From Streptomyces aidingensis (lineage in GTDB: Bacteria; Actinomycetota; Actinomycetes; Streptomycetales; Streptomycetaceae): DNA of 64,000 nt. The notes under the pieces are model-generated. The model was not told the origin of the DNA and searched no databases. It saw nothing but the letters and a program-made list of their open reading frames with translations. The stretch spans positions 124,001 through 188,000 of the forward strand of contig NZ_FOLM01000006.1 of NCBI RefSeq assembly GCF_900112355.1. Direction: 5' to 3'. A program made the translations under genes and the position numbers. Of this stretch, positions 27,236-41,831 are shown piece by piece (the stretch's first letter is position 1; each line of letters begins with the position of its first letter).

Positions 27236-27274
27236 GGCACGACCTTAGTGATCCGGTCTCTGCCCGTCGCCCCC

Positions 27275-27334
27275 TTCCACCGGCCTTCACCATACGTTGG
27301 CGTTCCGGCCAACCTCCCGTTGCCTCCGGTGGAA
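27275..27334. repeat. Nested inverted repeats upstream of the methyltransferase-like gene
   Basis: Outer arms TTCCACCGG (27275-27283) and CCGGTGGAA (27326-27334) are perfect. Nested inside is GTTGGC (27296-27301) with GCCAAC (27308-27313), an 18-bp palindrome 61-78 bp before the ATG. The inner element has the size of a dimeric repressor operator; the outer one could form a cruciform or mRNA stem. Confidence 0.45.
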
Positions 27335-27367
27335 CCGGAACCGCTGCGCGGCTCGGGGGCCCCACGC

Positions 27368-27411
27368 GTCACCGGCCGCCGCCGCGGAGTGCCGCGGCGG
27401 CGGCCGGTGAC
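27368..27411 (-). terminator. Terminator of the RbpA-family gene
   Basis: A perfect 20-bp stem (27368-27387 with 27392-27411) with loop AGTG begins 9 bp beyond the stop codon. It is one of the most stable hairpins in the window. Confidence 0.85.
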
Positions 27412-27420
27412 CGCGGTCGG

Positions 27421-27756
27421 TCAGAGCTCGCCGCGCAGCTTGGCCAGGGCCTCGGCCAGGATCGCCTCGCCGTCCGCCTCGCTGCGCCGCTCCCGGACAT
27501 AGGCCAGGTGCGTCTTGTACGGCTCGGTACGCGGCGGATCCGGGGGATTGTCCTGGTCGGTGCCGGCCGGGAAGCCGCACCGGGGGCAGTCCCAGCTTTC
27601 CGGAATCTGCGCGTCGGAAGCGAAACTGGGCCGCGTCTCGTGCCCATTGGCGCACCAGAACGAGACCCGGACCCGCGGTGCCGACTCGCCGCGCTCGGAT
27701 TCACCCATGGGCCCCGCCCCGACCCGGCTGCCGCGAATCGCGTTGCCACCTGCCAC
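27421..27756 (-). CDS. RbpA-family RNA polymerase-binding protein (paralogue type)
   Basis: This is a 111-residue member of the actinobacterial RbpA family, which binds RNA polymerase and principal sigma factors and stabilises open complexes. It has the N-terminal IRGSRVGAGP, Cys residues arranged as FWCANGH and WDCPRCGFPAG (a zinc-type core), and the C-terminal PPRTEPYKTHLAYVRERRSEADGEAILAEALAKLR, which matches the sigma-interacting helix of RbpA. From memory the classical Streptomyces RbpA begins SERALRGTRL and is more Mycobacterium-like, so this looks like the second paralogue. GTG 27756 follows AGGGAG seven bases upstream. A -10 TAGACT lies about 40 bp upstream. Confidence 0.88.
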   Translation of the reverse strand: MAGGNAIRGSRVGAGPMGESERGESAPRVRVSFWCANGHETRPSFASDAQIPESWDCPRCGFPAGTDQDNPPDPPRTEPYKTHLAYVRERRSEADGEAILAEALAKLRGEL

Positions 27757-27892
27757 GGTCGTACTCCCTGCCTCACGTGCTGCGAAGTCGCCTCAGTCTA
27801 TGCAAGGTTCAACGCCAGTCCAGGGGCGTGGTTACTGAATTGCGATGTGCCCGCAACCCGCCGGGGCGCGCGGCGGTGCACCGGCGCTCCGC

Positions 27893-27913
27893 CCCGGGAC
27901 GGAATGTCCCGGG
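27893..27913 (-). terminator. Stem-loop after secG
   Basis: An 8-bp stem CCCGGGAC/GTCCCGGG (27893-27900 with 27906-27913) with a 5-nt loop sits 7 bp beyond the secG stop and probably ends the glycolytic-secG transcript. Confidence 0.6.
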
Positions 27914-27920
27914 CGGCGCC

Positions 27921-28148
27921 TCACTTCATCAGCAGGCCGAGCACCACGATGTTGGCGAACCACACGAGCGCGACCACGACGGTGATCCGGTCCAGGTTGC
28001 GCTCGGCCACCGAGGAGCCGCCCACCGAGGACTGCATGCCGCCGCCGAACATGTCCGACAGGCCGCCGCCCTTCCCCTTGTGCATGAGCACCAGCAGCCC
28101 CAGCAGGAAGCTGAACACGACAAGGGCGATCGAGAACCCCACGACCAC
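27921..28148 (-). CDS. secG: Preprotein translocase subunit SecG
   Basis: This 75-residue subunit of the SecYEG channel has two membrane helices (about residues 2-22 and 51-72) joined by the conserved cytoplasmic loop MHKGKGGGLSDMFGGGMQSSVGGSSVAERNLDRIT. GTG 28148 gives the standard N-terminus, with GAGAG 11 bases upstream; the GTG two codons later is also possible. It follows tpiA by 196 bp on the same strand and is the last gene before the RbpA-family gene. The linkage of secG to tpiA is common in bacteria. Confidence 0.95.
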   Translation of the reverse strand: MVVGFSIALVVFSFLLGLLVLMHKGKGGGLSDMFGGGMQSSVGGSSVAERNLDRITVVVALVWFANIVVLGLLMK

Positions 28149-28235
28149 GGCTGGACCCACTCTCTCGGACACTCGGGAACGGATGGACTGCGGAACGACA
28201 ACGGGACAAAGCCCGGGCGCCCCCCAATGTACAGG

Positions 28236-28273
28236 CTCCCGGGCGCCGGGCCACCCGGCCGGACGCCCGGGAG
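28236..28273 (-). terminator. Stem-loop between tpiA and secG
   Basis: A perfect 10-bp outer stem (28236-28245 with 28264-28273) encloses a smaller CCGGG/CCCGG hairpin. It may attenuate read-through from the glycolytic genes into secG. Confidence 0.5.
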
Positions 28274-28344
28274 AAAGGTGCGGGGCGGTGGGCGGCGGAC
28301 CGCGGACGGACGGTGACCGGCCGGCGGCCGGCCCGCCCGCCCGG

Positions 28345-29121
<777 letters not shown>

Positions 29122-29142
29122 GTCTGCCGGTTTCCTCGATCG

Positions 29143-29175
29143 TCCTCGGATGGTCCTCGGATGGTCCTGGGGTGG
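29143..29175. repeat. 11-bp tandem repeat between pgk and tpiA
   Basis: TCCTCGGATGG occurs twice in perfect tandem (29143-29153 and 29154-29164), followed by a degenerate copy (29165-29175). It lies in the tpiA leader. Confidence 0.7.
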
Positions 29176-29203
29176 GTGACGGGGCCGGAGCGGCCGGAGC
29201 GGC

Positions 29204-30436
29204 TCAGACGGCCAGCGCGGCCAGGCCGGGCAGGGTCTTGCCCTCCAGATACTCCAGGCTGGCCCCGCCGCCGGTGGAGATGTGGCCGAAGGCGGCCTCG
29301 TCGAAGCCGAGCAGCCGCACCGCCGCCGCCGAGTCGCCGCCGCCGACCACCGTGAAGGCGGGGCTGTCGGTCAGCGCCTGGGCGATGGTGCGGGTGCCCT
29401 CGGCGTAGTCCGGGTGCTCGAAGACGCCCATCGGGCCGTTCCAGAACACGGTGCCCGCGTCGGCCAGCTTGGCGGCGTAGAGCTTCCGCGACTCCGGGCC
29501 GATGTCCAGGCCCATCAGCGCGTCCGGGATCTCCGAGGCGGCCACGGTGACCGGCTCGGTGGGGGCCTTGGCGGCCAGGTCGGGGAAGTCCGCGGCGGCG
29601 ACCACGTCCACCGGGAGGACGAACTCCACGCCCCGCTCCTCGGCGCGCCGCAGATAGGTGCGCACCGCGTCGAGCTGGTCCTGCTGGAGCAGCGACCGGC
29701 CCACCGGGTGGCCCTGGGCGGCGAGGAAGGTGTAGGCCATGCCGCCGCCGATCAGGATGCGGTCGGCCTTCTCCAGCAGATTGTCGATGACGCCCAGCTT
29801 GTCCGAGACCTTGGCGCCGCCGAGCACCACGGCGTAGGGGCGGGCCACCTCGTGGGTGAGCCGGCGCGCCACGCCGACCTCGGTGGCGATCAGATAGCCG
29901 GCGGCGTGCGGCAGCCGCTGCGGCAGGTCGTAGACGGAGGCGTGCTTGCGGTGCACGGCGCCGAAGCCGTCGCCGACATAGAGGTCGGCCAGGGCGGCCA
30001 GGCGGTCGGCGAAGGCGGCCCGCTCGGCGTCGTCCTTGCTGGTCTCGCCGGGGTTGAAGCGGAGGTTCTCCAGCAGGAGCACGCCGCCGTCGGCGAGCGC
30101 GGCGGCGGCGTCCCGCGCGGAGTCGTCCACGGTGTCGTGGGCGAAGACCACGGAGCGGCCCTCGGGGGCGAGGAGTTCGCCGAGCCGGGCGGCCACCGGG
30201 GCCAGGGAGTACACCGGGTCCGGGGCGCCCTTGGGACGGCCCAGGTGGGAGGCCACCAGGACCTTGGCGCCGGCCGCGGCCAGGGCGTTGATGGTGGGGA
30301 GGGCGGCGCGGATGCGGCCGTCGTCGGTGATCCGGCGGGCCCCCTCGGCGCCCTCCAGGGGCACATTGAGGTCGGCGCGGACGAACACCCGCTTGCCGGC
30401 CACGCCGTCCGCGATCAGTTCCTCGATCGTCTTCAT
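29204..30436 (-). CDS. pgk: Phosphoglycerate kinase
   Basis: This 410-residue glycolytic kinase makes ATP from 1,3-bisphosphoglycerate. Landmarks are [13 protein letters not shown] at the N-terminus, [43 protein letters not shown] and the C-terminal nucleotide loop [12 protein letters not shown] 30436 starts the protein at the conserved MKTIEEL; the upstream extension of the frame has no similarity to the family. It is the second gene of the gap-pgk-tpiA group. Confidence 0.98.
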   Translation of the reverse strand: MKTIEELIADGVAGKRVFVRADLNVPLEGAEGARRITDDGRIRAALPTINALAAAGAKVLVASHLGRPKGAPDPVYSLAPVAARLGELLAPEGRSVVFAHDTVDDSARDAAAALADGGVLLLENLRFNPGETSKDDAERAAFADRLAALADLYVGDGFGAVHRKHASVYDLPQRLPHAAGYLIATEVGVARRLTHEVARPYAVVLGGAKVSDKLGVIDNLLEKADRILIGGGMAYTFLAAQGHPVGRSLLQQDQLDAVRTYLRRAEERGVEFVLPVDVVAAADFPDLAAKAPTEPVTVAASEIPDALMGLDIGPESRKLYAAKLADAGTVFWNGPMGVFEHPDYAEGTRTIAQALTDSPAFTVVGGGDSAAAVRLLGFDEAAFGHISTGGGASLEYLEGKTLPGLAALAV

Positions 30437-30482
30437 GTCGAATCGGCTCCTGCCAGGTGCTGTGCCAGTCGGGGGATCTCGC

Positions 30483-30517
30483 ACGACAGGACCCGTGCGG
30501 TGCACGGGCCCTGTCGT
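30483..30517 (-). terminator. Stem-loop between gap and pgk
   Basis: A 16-bp stem (30483-30498 with 30502-30517) with one A.C mismatch and a 3-nt loop stands in the 106-bp gap-pgk spacer. It probably sets the ratio of gap to pgk mRNA, by partial termination or by protecting the gap 3' end. Confidence 0.6.
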
Positions 30518-30542
30518 CTCATCGCGTTGCCTGCCGGCTCGG

Positions 30543-32028
<1,486 letters not shown>

Positions 32029-33006
32029 CTAACCCACCATCTCCTCGGTGAGGTTCGCCTCGGTGCCGGGGATGCCGAGGTCGGCCGCGCGCTTGTCGGC
32101 CATGGCCAGCAGCCGGCGGATGCGGCCCGCCACCGCGTCCTTGGTGAGCGGCGGATCGGCCAGCGCCCCGAGCTCCTCCAGCGACGCCTGCTTGTGCTCC
32201 ATGCGCAGCTTGCCGGCGGCGGCGAGATGATCCGGCACCTCCTCGCCGAGGATCTCCAGGGCCCTGGAGACCCGGGCGCCGGCCGCCACCGCGGCCCGCG
32301 CCGAGCGGCGCAGATTCGCGTCGTCGAAGTTGGCCAGCCGGTTGGCGGTGGCCCGCACCTCGCGCCGCATCCGGCGCTCCTCCCAGGCCAGCACGGACTC
32401 GTGGGCGCCGAGCCGGGTCAGCAGCGCGCCGATCGCGTCGCCGTCCCGCACCACCACCCGGTCCACATTGCGCACCTCACGGGCCTTGGCCGCGATCTGG
32501 AGCCGGCGGGCGGCCCCGACCAGGGCCAGCGCGGCCTCCGGGCCTGGGCAGGTGACCTCCAGGGAGGACGAGCGGCCCGGTTCGGTGAGCGAGCCGTGCG
32601 CCAGGAAGGCGCCGCGCCAGGCGGCCTCGGCATCACAGGTGGCGCCGGAGACCACCTGGGGCGGCAGGCCCCGGATGGGCCGGCCGCGGCCGTCCACCAG
32701 GCCGGTCTGACGGGCCAGCAGCTCGCCGCCGGCCACCACCCGGACCACGTACCGGCTGCCGCGGCGGAGCCCGCCGGGCGCCATCACCACCAGATCGGAG
32801 GCGTGGCCGAAGATCTCCAGGATGTCCCGGCGCAGCCGCCGGGCGGCGATCCCGGTGTCCAGCTCGGCCTCGATCACGATCCGCCCGCTGACCAGATGCA
32901 GTCCGCCGGCGAAGCGCAGGGTGGACGACACCTCCGACTTGCGGCAGCAGGTCCGGGTCACCGGGAGCCGGGAGATCTCGTCCTTCACCGCTGCCGTCAT
33001 CGCCAT
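32029..33006 (-). CDS. whiA: Sporulation transcription regulator WhiA
   Basis: The 325-residue protein combines an N-terminal LAGLIDADG homing-endonuclease-like fold with a C-terminal helix-turn-helix ([27 protein letters not shown]). In Streptomyces, WhiA acts with WhiB to activate early sporulation-septation genes. The sequence [20 protein letters not shown] at the N-terminus and the C-terminal half match the remembered S. coelicolor protein almost residue for residue. ATG 33006 overlaps the yvcK stop by 10 bp. The order rapZ-yvcK-whiA is conserved in Gram-positive bacteria. Confidence 0.97.
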   Translation of the reverse strand: MAMTAAVKDEISRLPVTRTCCRKSEVSSTLRFAGGLHLVSGRIVIEAELDTGIAARRLRRDILEIFGHASDLVVMAPGGLRRGSRYVVRVVAGGELLARQTGLVDGRGRPIRGLPPQVVSGATCDAEAAWRGAFLAHGSLTEPGRSSSLEVTCPGPEAALALVGAARRLQIAAKAREVRNVDRVVVRDGDAIGALLTRLGAHESVLAWEERRMRREVRATANRLANFDDANLRRSARAAVAAGARVSRALEILGEEVPDHLAAAGKLRMEHKQASLEELGALADPPLTKDAVAGRIRRLLAMADKRAADLGIPGTEANLTEEMVG

Positions 33007-34133
33007 GGGCCGATCCTTCCATGCATCCGAAAAATACGGTCGTACGCGGCGGCCAGCAGCTCGGGGTCGTGCCGCGGCGCCCCGTCGGCGGCGGCCACCG
33101 GCGCCAGCTCGACGGTGGCGTCCAGCTTCGCGGCGGCGGCGCGCAGACTGTCCTCGTCGGGCACCGCGCAGCGGTCGGCCAGCACCACGTCGAAGGCGAG
33201 TTTAGGGGCGTGTTGTACCAAAACCTCCACATGACGCTGCGGAGAAAACCCATCGGTTTCGCCGGGCTGGGGGGCCAGATTGAGCGAGAGCACCCGCCGG
33301 GCCTTGGTCTCGGTCAGCGCTTCGCGCAGTTCCGGCACGAGCAGATGCGGGATGACCGAGCTGAACCAGGAGCCCGGCCCGAGCACCACCCAGTCGGCGT
33401 CCCGCACGGCGCGCACCGCCTCCGGCACGGCCGGCGGATCGGCCGGTTCCAGGCGCACCCGCTGCACCTCACCGGGGGTGAGCGCCACCGTGGCCTGGCC
33501 GCGCACGGTGGACAGCTCGCCGGGCCGCTCCGGGTCGTGCCCGCGCACCAGGGCGGTCAGCTCCAGCGGCACCGCGGACATCGGCAGCACCCGGCCGTGC
33601 GCGCCGAGCAGCCGGCCGACCAGGTCCAGCGCCTGCACATGATCGCCGAGCTGCTCCCACAGGGCGACGATCAGCAGATTTCCCACCGCGTGGTCGTGCA
33701 GCTCGCCGCGGGTCTTGAAGCGGTGCTGGATCACCTCGGCCCAGGTGCGGCCCCAGTCGTCGTCCCCGCACAGCGCGGCCAGGGCCTTGCGCAGATCGCC
33801 CGGGGGCAGCACGCCGAGCTCGTCGCGGAGCCGGCCGCTGGAGCCGCCGTCGTCGGCGACGGTGACCACGGCGGTGAGATCCCCGGTGATCCGGCGCAGC
33901 GCGGTCAGCGAGGCGGACAGCCCGTGCCCGCCGCCGAGCGCCACCACCTTGGGCTGGGCGCCGCGGCGGGCCCGCAGCCCGCGCAGGGTGCGCAGGCCGC
34001 GGTGGGTGCGCGCGGTCCCCGGGCGCTCGGGGCGCTCGGGGTGCCCGGGGTCCGCCGGACCGGCGGTCCCCGGGCGTTCCCGGTGTCCGCCGGACCGGCC
34101 CCGGCCCGCGGTGCCGCCCGGCATTCCCCCCAT
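32997..34133 (-). CDS. yvcK: YvcK/CofD-family gluconeogenesis factor
   Basis: This 378-residue protein is of the family required for growth on gluconeogenic carbon and for correct cell-wall synthesis in other bacteria, where it binds UDP-sugars. The nucleotide-binding loop [15 protein letters not shown] (62-76) is followed by [29 protein letters not shown] and [22 protein letters not shown] 34133 is chosen (weak GGGA upstream); a second ATG three codons later is possible. The first 60 residues are Arg/Pro/Gly-rich with ERPERPGT-type repeats and are probably disordered. It lies between rapZ (16 bp) and whiA (overlap). Confidence 0.93.
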   Translation of the reverse strand: MGGMPGGTAGRGRSGGHRERPGTAGPADPGHPERPERPGTARTHRGLRTLRGLRARRGAQPKVVALGGGHGLSASLTALRRITGDLTAVVTVADDGGSSGRLRDELGVLPPGDLRKALAALCGDDDWGRTWAEVIQHRFKTRGELHDHAVGNLLIVALWEQLGDHVQALDLVGRLLGAHGRVLPMSAVPLELTALVRGHDPERPGELSTVRGQATVALTPGEVQRVRLEPADPPAVPEAVRAVRDADWVVLGPGSWFSSVIPHLLVPELREALTETKARRVLSLNLAPQPGETDGFSPQRHVEVLVQHAPKLAFDVVLADRCAVPDEDSLRAAAAKLDATVELAPVAAADGAPRHDPELLAAAYDRIFRMHGRIGPWR

Positions 34134-34149
34134 TACTGGTGTCCCATGT

Positions 34150-35073
34150 CTACTCGCGTCCCATGTCCCGGTGCACCACAACGGTCTCCACGCCGGCGTC
34201 GGAGAGCCGGCGGGCCAGCTTCTCGGCCATGGCCACGCTGCGGTGCTTGCCGCCGGTACAGCCGATGGCGACGGTCACATAGCGCTTGCCCTCCCGGCGG
34301 TAGCCGGCCGCGATCAGATTGAGCAGTTCGGCGTAGTGGTCCAGGAACTCCTTGGCGCCCGGCTGGCCCATCACATAGGAGGAGACCTCCTCGCTGGTGC
34401 CGGTGTAGGGGCGCAGCTCGGGCACCCAGTGCGGATTGGGCAGGAAGCGCACGTCCATCACATGGTCGGCGTCCACCGGCAGGCCGTACTTGAAGCCGAA
34501 GGACATCACGGTGGCGCGCAGCTCCGGCTCGTCCCCGCTGGTGAACTGGGCGTCCATCTTGGCGCGCAGCTCGTGCACATTGAGGTTGGAGGTGTCGATC
34601 ACCAGGTCGGCGTCGCCGCGCAGCTCGCGCAGCAGATCGCGCTCGGCGGCGATGCCGTCCACGATGCGGCCCTCGCCCTGCAGCGGGTGCGGCCGGCGCA
34701 CCGACTCGAAGCGGCGCACCAGGGCGTTGTCGGACGCCTCCAGGAAGACGATCCGGCGGGTGACGCCCATGGCGGCCAGATCGGCCAGGGATTCGCGCAG
34801 GCTGTCGAAGAAGCTGCGCCCGCGGACGTCCACCACGACCGCGATCCTGGCCACATTGCCCTGCGAGCGGGCGCCGAGGTCGACCATGGTGGTGATCAGG
34901 GCGGGCGGCAGGTTGTCCACCACGAACCAGCCGAGATCCTCCAGGGTGTTGGCCGCGGTGGAGCGGCCGGCCCCGGACATGCCGGTGATGATCACCAGCT
35001 CGGGGAGGGTCAGTCCCTCCTCGCCCTGCCCGGCGGGTGCCGGTTCCTCCTGCGGTGTTCGCTCGTCCTGCAT
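34150..35073 (-). CDS. rapZ: RNase adapter RapZ / P-loop nucleotide-binding protein
   Basis: This 307-residue P-loop protein (YvcJ/RapZ family) binds nucleotides and in E. coli controls small RNAs of amino-sugar metabolism. The Walker [11 protein letters not shown] (31-40) is clear, followed by FFDSLRESL, the Walker-B-like [32 protein letters not shown] and the C-terminal [23 protein letters not shown] 35073 follows GGGGGAGAAGAG. It is first in the rapZ-yvcK-whiA set. The open frame continues far upstream, through the complement of uvrC in another frame, but has no similarity there. Confidence 0.94.
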   Translation of the reverse strand: MQDERTPQEEPAPAGQGEEGLTLPELVIITGMSGAGRSTAANTLEDLGWFVVDNLPPALITTMVDLGARSQGNVARIAVVVDVRGRSFFDSLRESLADLAAMGVTRRIVFLEASDNALVRRFESVRRPHPLQGEGRIVDGIAAERDLLRELRGDADLVIDTSNLNVHELRAKMDAQFTSGDEPELRATVMSFGFKYGLPVDADHVMDVRFLPNPHWVPELRPYTGTSEEVSSYVMGQPGAKEFLDHYAELLNLIAAGYRREGKRYVTVAIGCTGGKHRSVAMAEKLARRLSDAGVETVVVHRDMGRE

Positions 35074-35159
35074 CTCTTCTCCCCCGCGGTTCACGTGTCT
35101 CTCCATGGTCGCCTGTCGATGGTGCCGCCGGGCGCTTCCGTCCGGCCGGCGGCGCCGGG

Positions 35160-37199
35160 TCAATCCTCCAGGATTTCTCCGGTGGCGGTGTTCACGGCCG
35201 GCTCCGGCGGCGCTCCGGCCGCCAGTGCGGCGGCGACCGCCTCGGCGGTCTTCGGGCCTATGCCGGGAACCTCGCCGATCTGTTCCATGGTGGCCGCGCG
35301 CAGCCGTTTCATCGAGCCGAAGTGCTTCAGCAGCGCCTTCTTCCGGGTCTCGCCCAGGCCGGGCACCTCGTCCAGCGGGCTGCGGCGGACCGCCCGGGCG
35401 CGCCTGCCGCGCTGGTAGCGCAGGGCGAAGCGGTGCGCCTCGTCGCGCACCCGCTGGAGCAGATAGAGCCCCTCGCTGCTGCGGGGCAGGATGACCGGGT
35501 CCTCCTCGCCGGGGAGCCATACCTCCTCCAGCCGCTTGGCCAGGCCGCACACGGCGACATCGTCGACGCCCAGCTCGTCCATGGCCCGCCGGGCCGCGGC
35601 CACCTGGGGCGCGCCGCCGTCCACCACCACCAGCTGCGGCGGGTAGGCGAACCGCTTGGGGCGGCCCTCCTCGTCCCCGGGGGAGGACGCCTCCGTTCCG
35701 GCCCCCGGTTCCCCGGCGGGGACCGGGCCGTCGGGGGAGCCGGCCTCGGCGGAGCCGGTCCACTCGCCGGTGCGCTCCTTCTCCCGCAGATAGCGGCGGA
35801 ACCGGCGGGAGATCACCTCGTGCATGGCGCGGACGTCGTCCTGGCCGGTGAAGCCCTTGATCTGGAAGCGGCGGTACTCGCTCTTGCGGGCCAGGCCGTC
35901 CTCGAAGACGACCATGGAGCCGACCACGTCCTCGCCCTGGAGGTGGGAGATGTCGTAGCACTCGATGCGCAGCGGCGCGGAGTCGAGCATCAGCGCCTCG
36001 GCGATCTCCTCCAGGGCACGGGAGCGGGTGGTGAGATCCGAGGCCCGCCGGGTCTTGTGCAGCGCCAGGGACTGCTGGGCGTTGCGGGCGACGGTGGCCA
36101 GCAGCTCCTTCTTGTCGCCGCGCTGCGGCACCCGCAGGGCGACCCGGGCGCCGCGGCGCCCGGCGAGCCACTCGGCGAGCGGCGCCACCGGCTCGGGCAG
36201 GGCGGGCACCAGCACCTCGCGGGGCACGCCGCCGCTGCCCGCCAGTTCCTCGCTGCCGCCCCGCTCGTCGCCGTAGAGCTGCTGGAGGGCGTGCACCACC
36301 AGCTCGGGGGTGGAGACGTCCTCCACCTTGTCGGTGACCCAGCCGCGCTGGCCGCGCACCCGGCCGCCGCGCACGTGGAAGATCTGGACCGCGGCCTCCA
36401 GCTCGTCCTCGGCGACCGCGATCAGATCGGCGTCGGTGCCGTCCGGCAGCACCACGGCGTTCTTCTCCATGGCCCGCCGCAGCGCGTCGATGTCGTCCCG
36501 CAGCCGGGCCGCCCTCTCGAACTCCAGCTCCTCGGCGGCCGTGTGCATGGCCTCTTCCAGCCGGCGCAGATAGGTGCCGGTGCGGCCGGCCATGAAGTCG
36601 CAGAACTCCTCGGCCAGCGCGCGGTGGTCCGCCGCGCTGATCCGGCCCACGCAGGGGGCGGAGCACTTGTCGATATAGCCGAGCAGGCAGGGCCGGCCGG
36701 CCTGGGCGGCGCGTTTGAAGACCCCGGCGGAGCAGGTGCGGACGGGGAAGGCGCGCAGCAGCAGGTCGACCGTCTCCCGGATGGCCCAGGCGTGCGCGTA
36801 GGGGCCGAAGTAGCGCACGCCCTTGCGGCGCGGGCCGCGCATCACCTGGGCGCGCGGGAACTCCTCGCCCAGGGTGACGGCCAGCGAGGGATAGCTCTTG
36901 TCGTCCCGGTATTTGACGTTGAACCGGGGGTCGTACTCCTTGATCCAGGTGTATTCGAGCTGGAGGGCCTCCACCTCGGTGGAGACCACCGTCCACTCCA
37001 CCGAGGCGGCGGTGGTGACCATGGTGGCGGTGCGCGGGTGCAGCCCGGCCAGGTCCTGGAAGTAGGAGGACAGGCGCTGCCGGAGGCTTTTCGCCTTGCC
37101 GACGTAGATCACCCGGCGGTGTTCGTCCCGGAACCGGTAGACGCCCGGGGAGTCCGGGATCTGTCCCGGCCGCGGCCGGTAGGTGGAGGGATCTGCCAT
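35160..37199 (-). CDS. uvrC: Excinuclease ABC subunit C
   Basis: This 679-residue dual-incision nuclease of nucleotide-excision repair has an N-terminal GIY-YIG domain ([26 protein letters not shown], about 18-43), a Cys cluster ([29 protein letters not shown]), the UVR motif that binds UvrB (about 205-240), the RNase-H-like endonuclease ([21 protein letters not shown], with VVDGGAPQ) and a double helix-hairpin-helix at the end ([18 protein letters not shown] and [16 protein letters not shown]). A low-complexity insert at about 475-515 is typical of Streptomyces. ATG 37199 lies 7 nt after the -10 of a RecA-NDp-type promoter, so it is probably leaderless. Confidence 0.96.
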   Translation of the reverse strand: MADPSTYRPRPGQIPDSPGVYRFRDEHRRVIYVGKAKSLRQRLSSYFQDLAGLHPRTATMVTTAASVEWTVVSTEVEALQLEYTWIKEYDPRFNVKYRDDKSYPSLAVTLGEEFPRAQVMRGPRRKGVRYFGPYAHAWAIRETVDLLLRAFPVRTCSAGVFKRAAQAGRPCLLGYIDKCSAPCVGRISAADHRALAEEFCDFMAGRTGTYLRRLEEAMHTAAEELEFERAARLRDDIDALRRAMEKNAVVLPDGTDADLIAVAEDELEAAVQIFHVRGGRVRGQRGWVTDKVEDVSTPELVVHALQQLYGDERGGSEELAGSGGVPREVLVPALPEPVAPLAEWLAGRRGARVALRVPQRGDKKELLATVARNAQQSLALHKTRRASDLTTRSRALEEIAEALMLDSAPLRIECYDISHLQGEDVVGSMVVFEDGLARKSEYRRFQIKGFTGQDDVRAMHEVISRRFRRYLREKERTGEWTGSAEAGSPDGPVPAGEPGAGTEASSPGDEEGRPKRFAYPPQLVVVDGGAPQVAAARRAMDELGVDDVAVCGLAKRLEEVWLPGEEDPVILPRSSEGLYLLQRVRDEAHRFALRYQRGRRARAVRRSPLDEVPGLGETRKKALLKHFGSMKRLRAATMEQIGEVPGIGPKTAEAVAAALAAGAPPEPAVNTATGEILED

Positions 37200-37206
37200 G
37201 ACAGCA

Positions 37207-37229
37207 ACCCTACTCACACTCAGTGACAA
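37207..37229 (-). promoter_or_regulatory. RecA-NDp/PafBC-type DNA-damage promoter of uvrC
   Basis: Reading leftwards, TTGTCACTG (37229-37221), 8 bp, TAGGGT (37212-37207), then 7 nt to the uvrC ATG. It matches TTGTCRGTG-N8-TANNNT at 8 of 9 positions of the upstream element and all fixed positions of the -10. Confidence 0.75.
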
Positions 37230-37277
37230 CCGGGTCCGGCGCCCGGGGATCCGGGGCGGGCCGGGCGCCTGCCCCGG

Positions 37278-37934
37278 TCACCAGCCGCGCTCGCGCCAGG
37301 CGGGGAGCTGCGGGCGCTCGGCGCCCAGCGTGGTGTCCGCGCCATGGCCCGGATAGACCCAGGTCTCGTCGGGCAGCTCGCCGAACAGCTTGGTCTCCAC
37401 ATCGTGGATCAGCCGCTCGAACGCCGCCCGGTTGCCGAAGGTGTTGCCCACCCCGCCCGGGAAGAGGGAATCGCCGGTGAACAGATGCGGATGGCCGTGC
37501 GGGTCGTCGTAGCACAGGGCCACCGAGCCCTTGGTGTGACCGGTGAGGTGGCGGACGGTGAGCACACAGGCACCGACCCGCAGCTCGTCGCCGTCGTCCA
37601 GCGGTACGTCGGTGGGCACCGGGATGCCCTCGGCGTCGTAGCGCCCGGCACAGGTGCGGGCGCCGGTGGCCCGCACCACCTCGGCCAGGGCCTGCCAGTG
37701 GTCGGCGTGCCGGTGGGTGGTGACCACGGTGCGCAGCCCGTCCGCGCCGATCAGCCGGAGCAGCACCGCCGGCTCGGCCGCGGCGTCGATCAGCAGCTGC
37801 TCGTCGGTGCGGCGGCAGCGCAGCAGATAGGCGTTGTTCTCCAGGGAACCGACGGCGACCTTGGAGATGATCAGTTCGGCCAGTTCATGGACGGCGGGCG
37901 GGCCGCCAACGGCAACCTTTCCGGTGTAGGTCAT
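37278..37934 (-). CDS. MBL-fold metallo-hydrolase
   Basis: The 218-residue protein is of the metallo-beta-lactamase fold, glyoxalase-II-like subgroup. Metal ligands are visible: THRHADH (about residues 73-79), HLTGHTKGS with the second-site His, GDSLF with the bridging Asp, and the C-terminal YPGHG. A likely hydrolase of thioesters such as S-lactoyl- or persulfidic thiols; with mycothiol as the main thiol in this genus and a mycothiol-type enzyme next door, a mycothiol-conjugate hydrolase is one option. ATG 37934 has GAGGGAG upstream. Confidence 0.85.
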   Translation of the reverse strand: MTYTGKVAVGGPPAVHELAELIISKVAVGSLENNAYLLRCRRTDEQLLIDAAAEPAVLLRLIGADGLRTVVTTHRHADHWQALAEVVRATGARTCAGRYDAEGIPVPTDVPLDDGDELRVGACVLTVRHLTGHTKGSVALCYDDPHGHPHLFTGDSLFPGGVGNTFGNRAAFERLIHDVETKLFGELPDETWVYPGHGADTTLGAERPQLPAWRERGW

Positions 37935-38003
37935 GGCATGCGGCTCCCTCGGAGCGGGACGGTACTGCGGACGGCGGAGCAGGATCAGCGGGGCCGGAGC
38001 CGG

Positions 38004-38705
38004 TCAGAGCGGGGGCAGGACGGGCAGGGCGGCGCCGGGCGCACCGCCCGCGGTGAGGCCGGTGCCGGTGGTGCGGCCGGCCAGCCAGCCGGTGAGCGCG
38101 GCCGGGGTGCCGGCCACCACCAGCGGCTCGCCCGCCGGGTCCCCGGTGCGCCAGCGGCGGCCGTCCTCGGCGCGCAGTTCCAGGGCGGGCACCCCGGGAT
38201 GCCCGGCGAAGCGGCGGGCGAAGTAGTCCACGGCGCGGTCGGTGAAGGCTCCCGGCAGGTCGGCGACGGAGCGGTCGGCGCCGAGGTCGATGTGGTGCAG
38301 TTCCACCTCCACCCAGCGGCGGAGGGGGACGGAGGAGGCACGGTCGGTCACCCCGTTGCGCAGCTCCACGGTGGCCGCCCACTGTTCGCCGGTGAGCCGG
38401 TCCCAGGCGGCGGACAGCCGGCCGGCGCTCTCCCGCAGGTCGGCGAGGTGGGCCTGGAGCGGGCGGCCGGCATCCCGCTCGATGTCGGCGTCCCGGGCCT
38501 CGGCGCTGGGGTACATGGGCAGGCCGGAACAGACGTTGACCAGGGCGTCGGCATTGCGGGCGAGGTGTGCCAGGACATGGCCCCGGGTCCAGCCCGGCAG
38601 CAGGGACGGCTCGCCGACGGCTTCGGGGCGGAGGGCGGCGGCACCGGCGATCAGCCGCTGTGTGGCGTCCGACACCCCGGCGAGATCGGTCATGGGTCGA
38701 CTCAT
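38004..38705 (-). CDS. Mycothiol-dependent maleylpyruvate isomerase family enzyme
   Basis: The 233-residue protein is of the DinB-like MDMPI family. An N-terminal four-helix bundle has His in [18 protein letters not shown] and the metal pair in [13 protein letters not shown], the three-ligand arrangement expected (His, Glu, His). The C-terminal portion is an SCP2-like/MDMPI_C domain ([18 protein letters not shown]...[12 protein letters not shown]). ATG 38705 has TAGCGT 7 nt upstream (38713-38718, minus), suggesting a leaderless mRNA. It diverges from uvrA, and the MBL gene lies downstream on the same strand. The substrate is unknown; many members are not true maleylpyruvate isomerases. Confidence 0.85.
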   Translation of the reverse strand: MSRPMTDLAGVSDATQRLIAGAAALRPEAVGEPSLLPGWTRGHVLAHLARNADALVNVCSGLPMYPSAEARDADIERDAGRPLQAHLADLRESAGRLSAAWDRLTGEQWAATVELRNGVTDRASSVPLRRWVEVELHHIDLGADRSVADLPGAFTDRAVDYFARRFAGHPGVPALELRAEDGRRWRTGDPAGEPLVVAGTPAALTGWLAGRTTGTGLTAGGAPGAALPVLPPL

Positions 38706-38786
38706 GATCACCACGCTAGTCCGGGGCCCGCCGCCGCGCCACGCCCGGGTCCGGGACCGGTCCGGAAAAGGGAAACGGACCCTTGA

Positions 38787-38802
38787 TCGAACGCATGTGC
38801 TA
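38787..38802. promoter_or_regulatory. Degenerate LexA (SOS) box upstream of uvrA
   Basis: TCGAACGCATGTGCTA matches the actinobacterial SOS palindrome TCGAAC-N4-GTTCGA perfectly in the left half and at 4 of 6 positions in the right half. It lies 40 bp upstream of a RecA-NDp-type promoter. Confidence 0.4.
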
Positions 38803-38840
38803 TATGCTGCTGAGTCCCCGGCCCGGCGGCCGGAGGGTCT

Positions 38841-38863
38841 TTGTCGGACCCCCCGCCTACTCT
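38841..38863 (+). promoter_or_regulatory. RecA-NDp/PafBC-type promoter of uvrA
   Basis: TTGTCGGAC (38841-38849), 8 bp, TACTCT (38858-38863). The TTGTCRG core and the -10 agree with the consensus; the last two upstream positions differ. The predicted start is about 55 nt before the GTG, leaving room for AGGAAAGG. Confidence 0.65.
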
Positions 38864-38925
38864 TGAGGCCGGGGTATCCAGAAACACCCCGATGCCCCTG
38901 ACGGACAGGAAAGGTGCCATTCGGC

Positions 38926-41823
<2,898 letters not shown>

Positions 41824-41831
41824 CGGCAAGA

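Noticed and set aside
28179-28201. TTGTCGTTC upstream of secG as a RecA-NDp motif
   Set aside because: The hexamer at the required distance is ATCCGT, not TANNNT, and a damage link for secG is not expected.
34150-36996. A 948-codon leftward frame that could suggest a uvrC-rapZ fusion
   Set aside because: The upstream part is uvrC DNA read in another frame. rapZ has its own ATG with GGGGGAGAAGAG at 35073.
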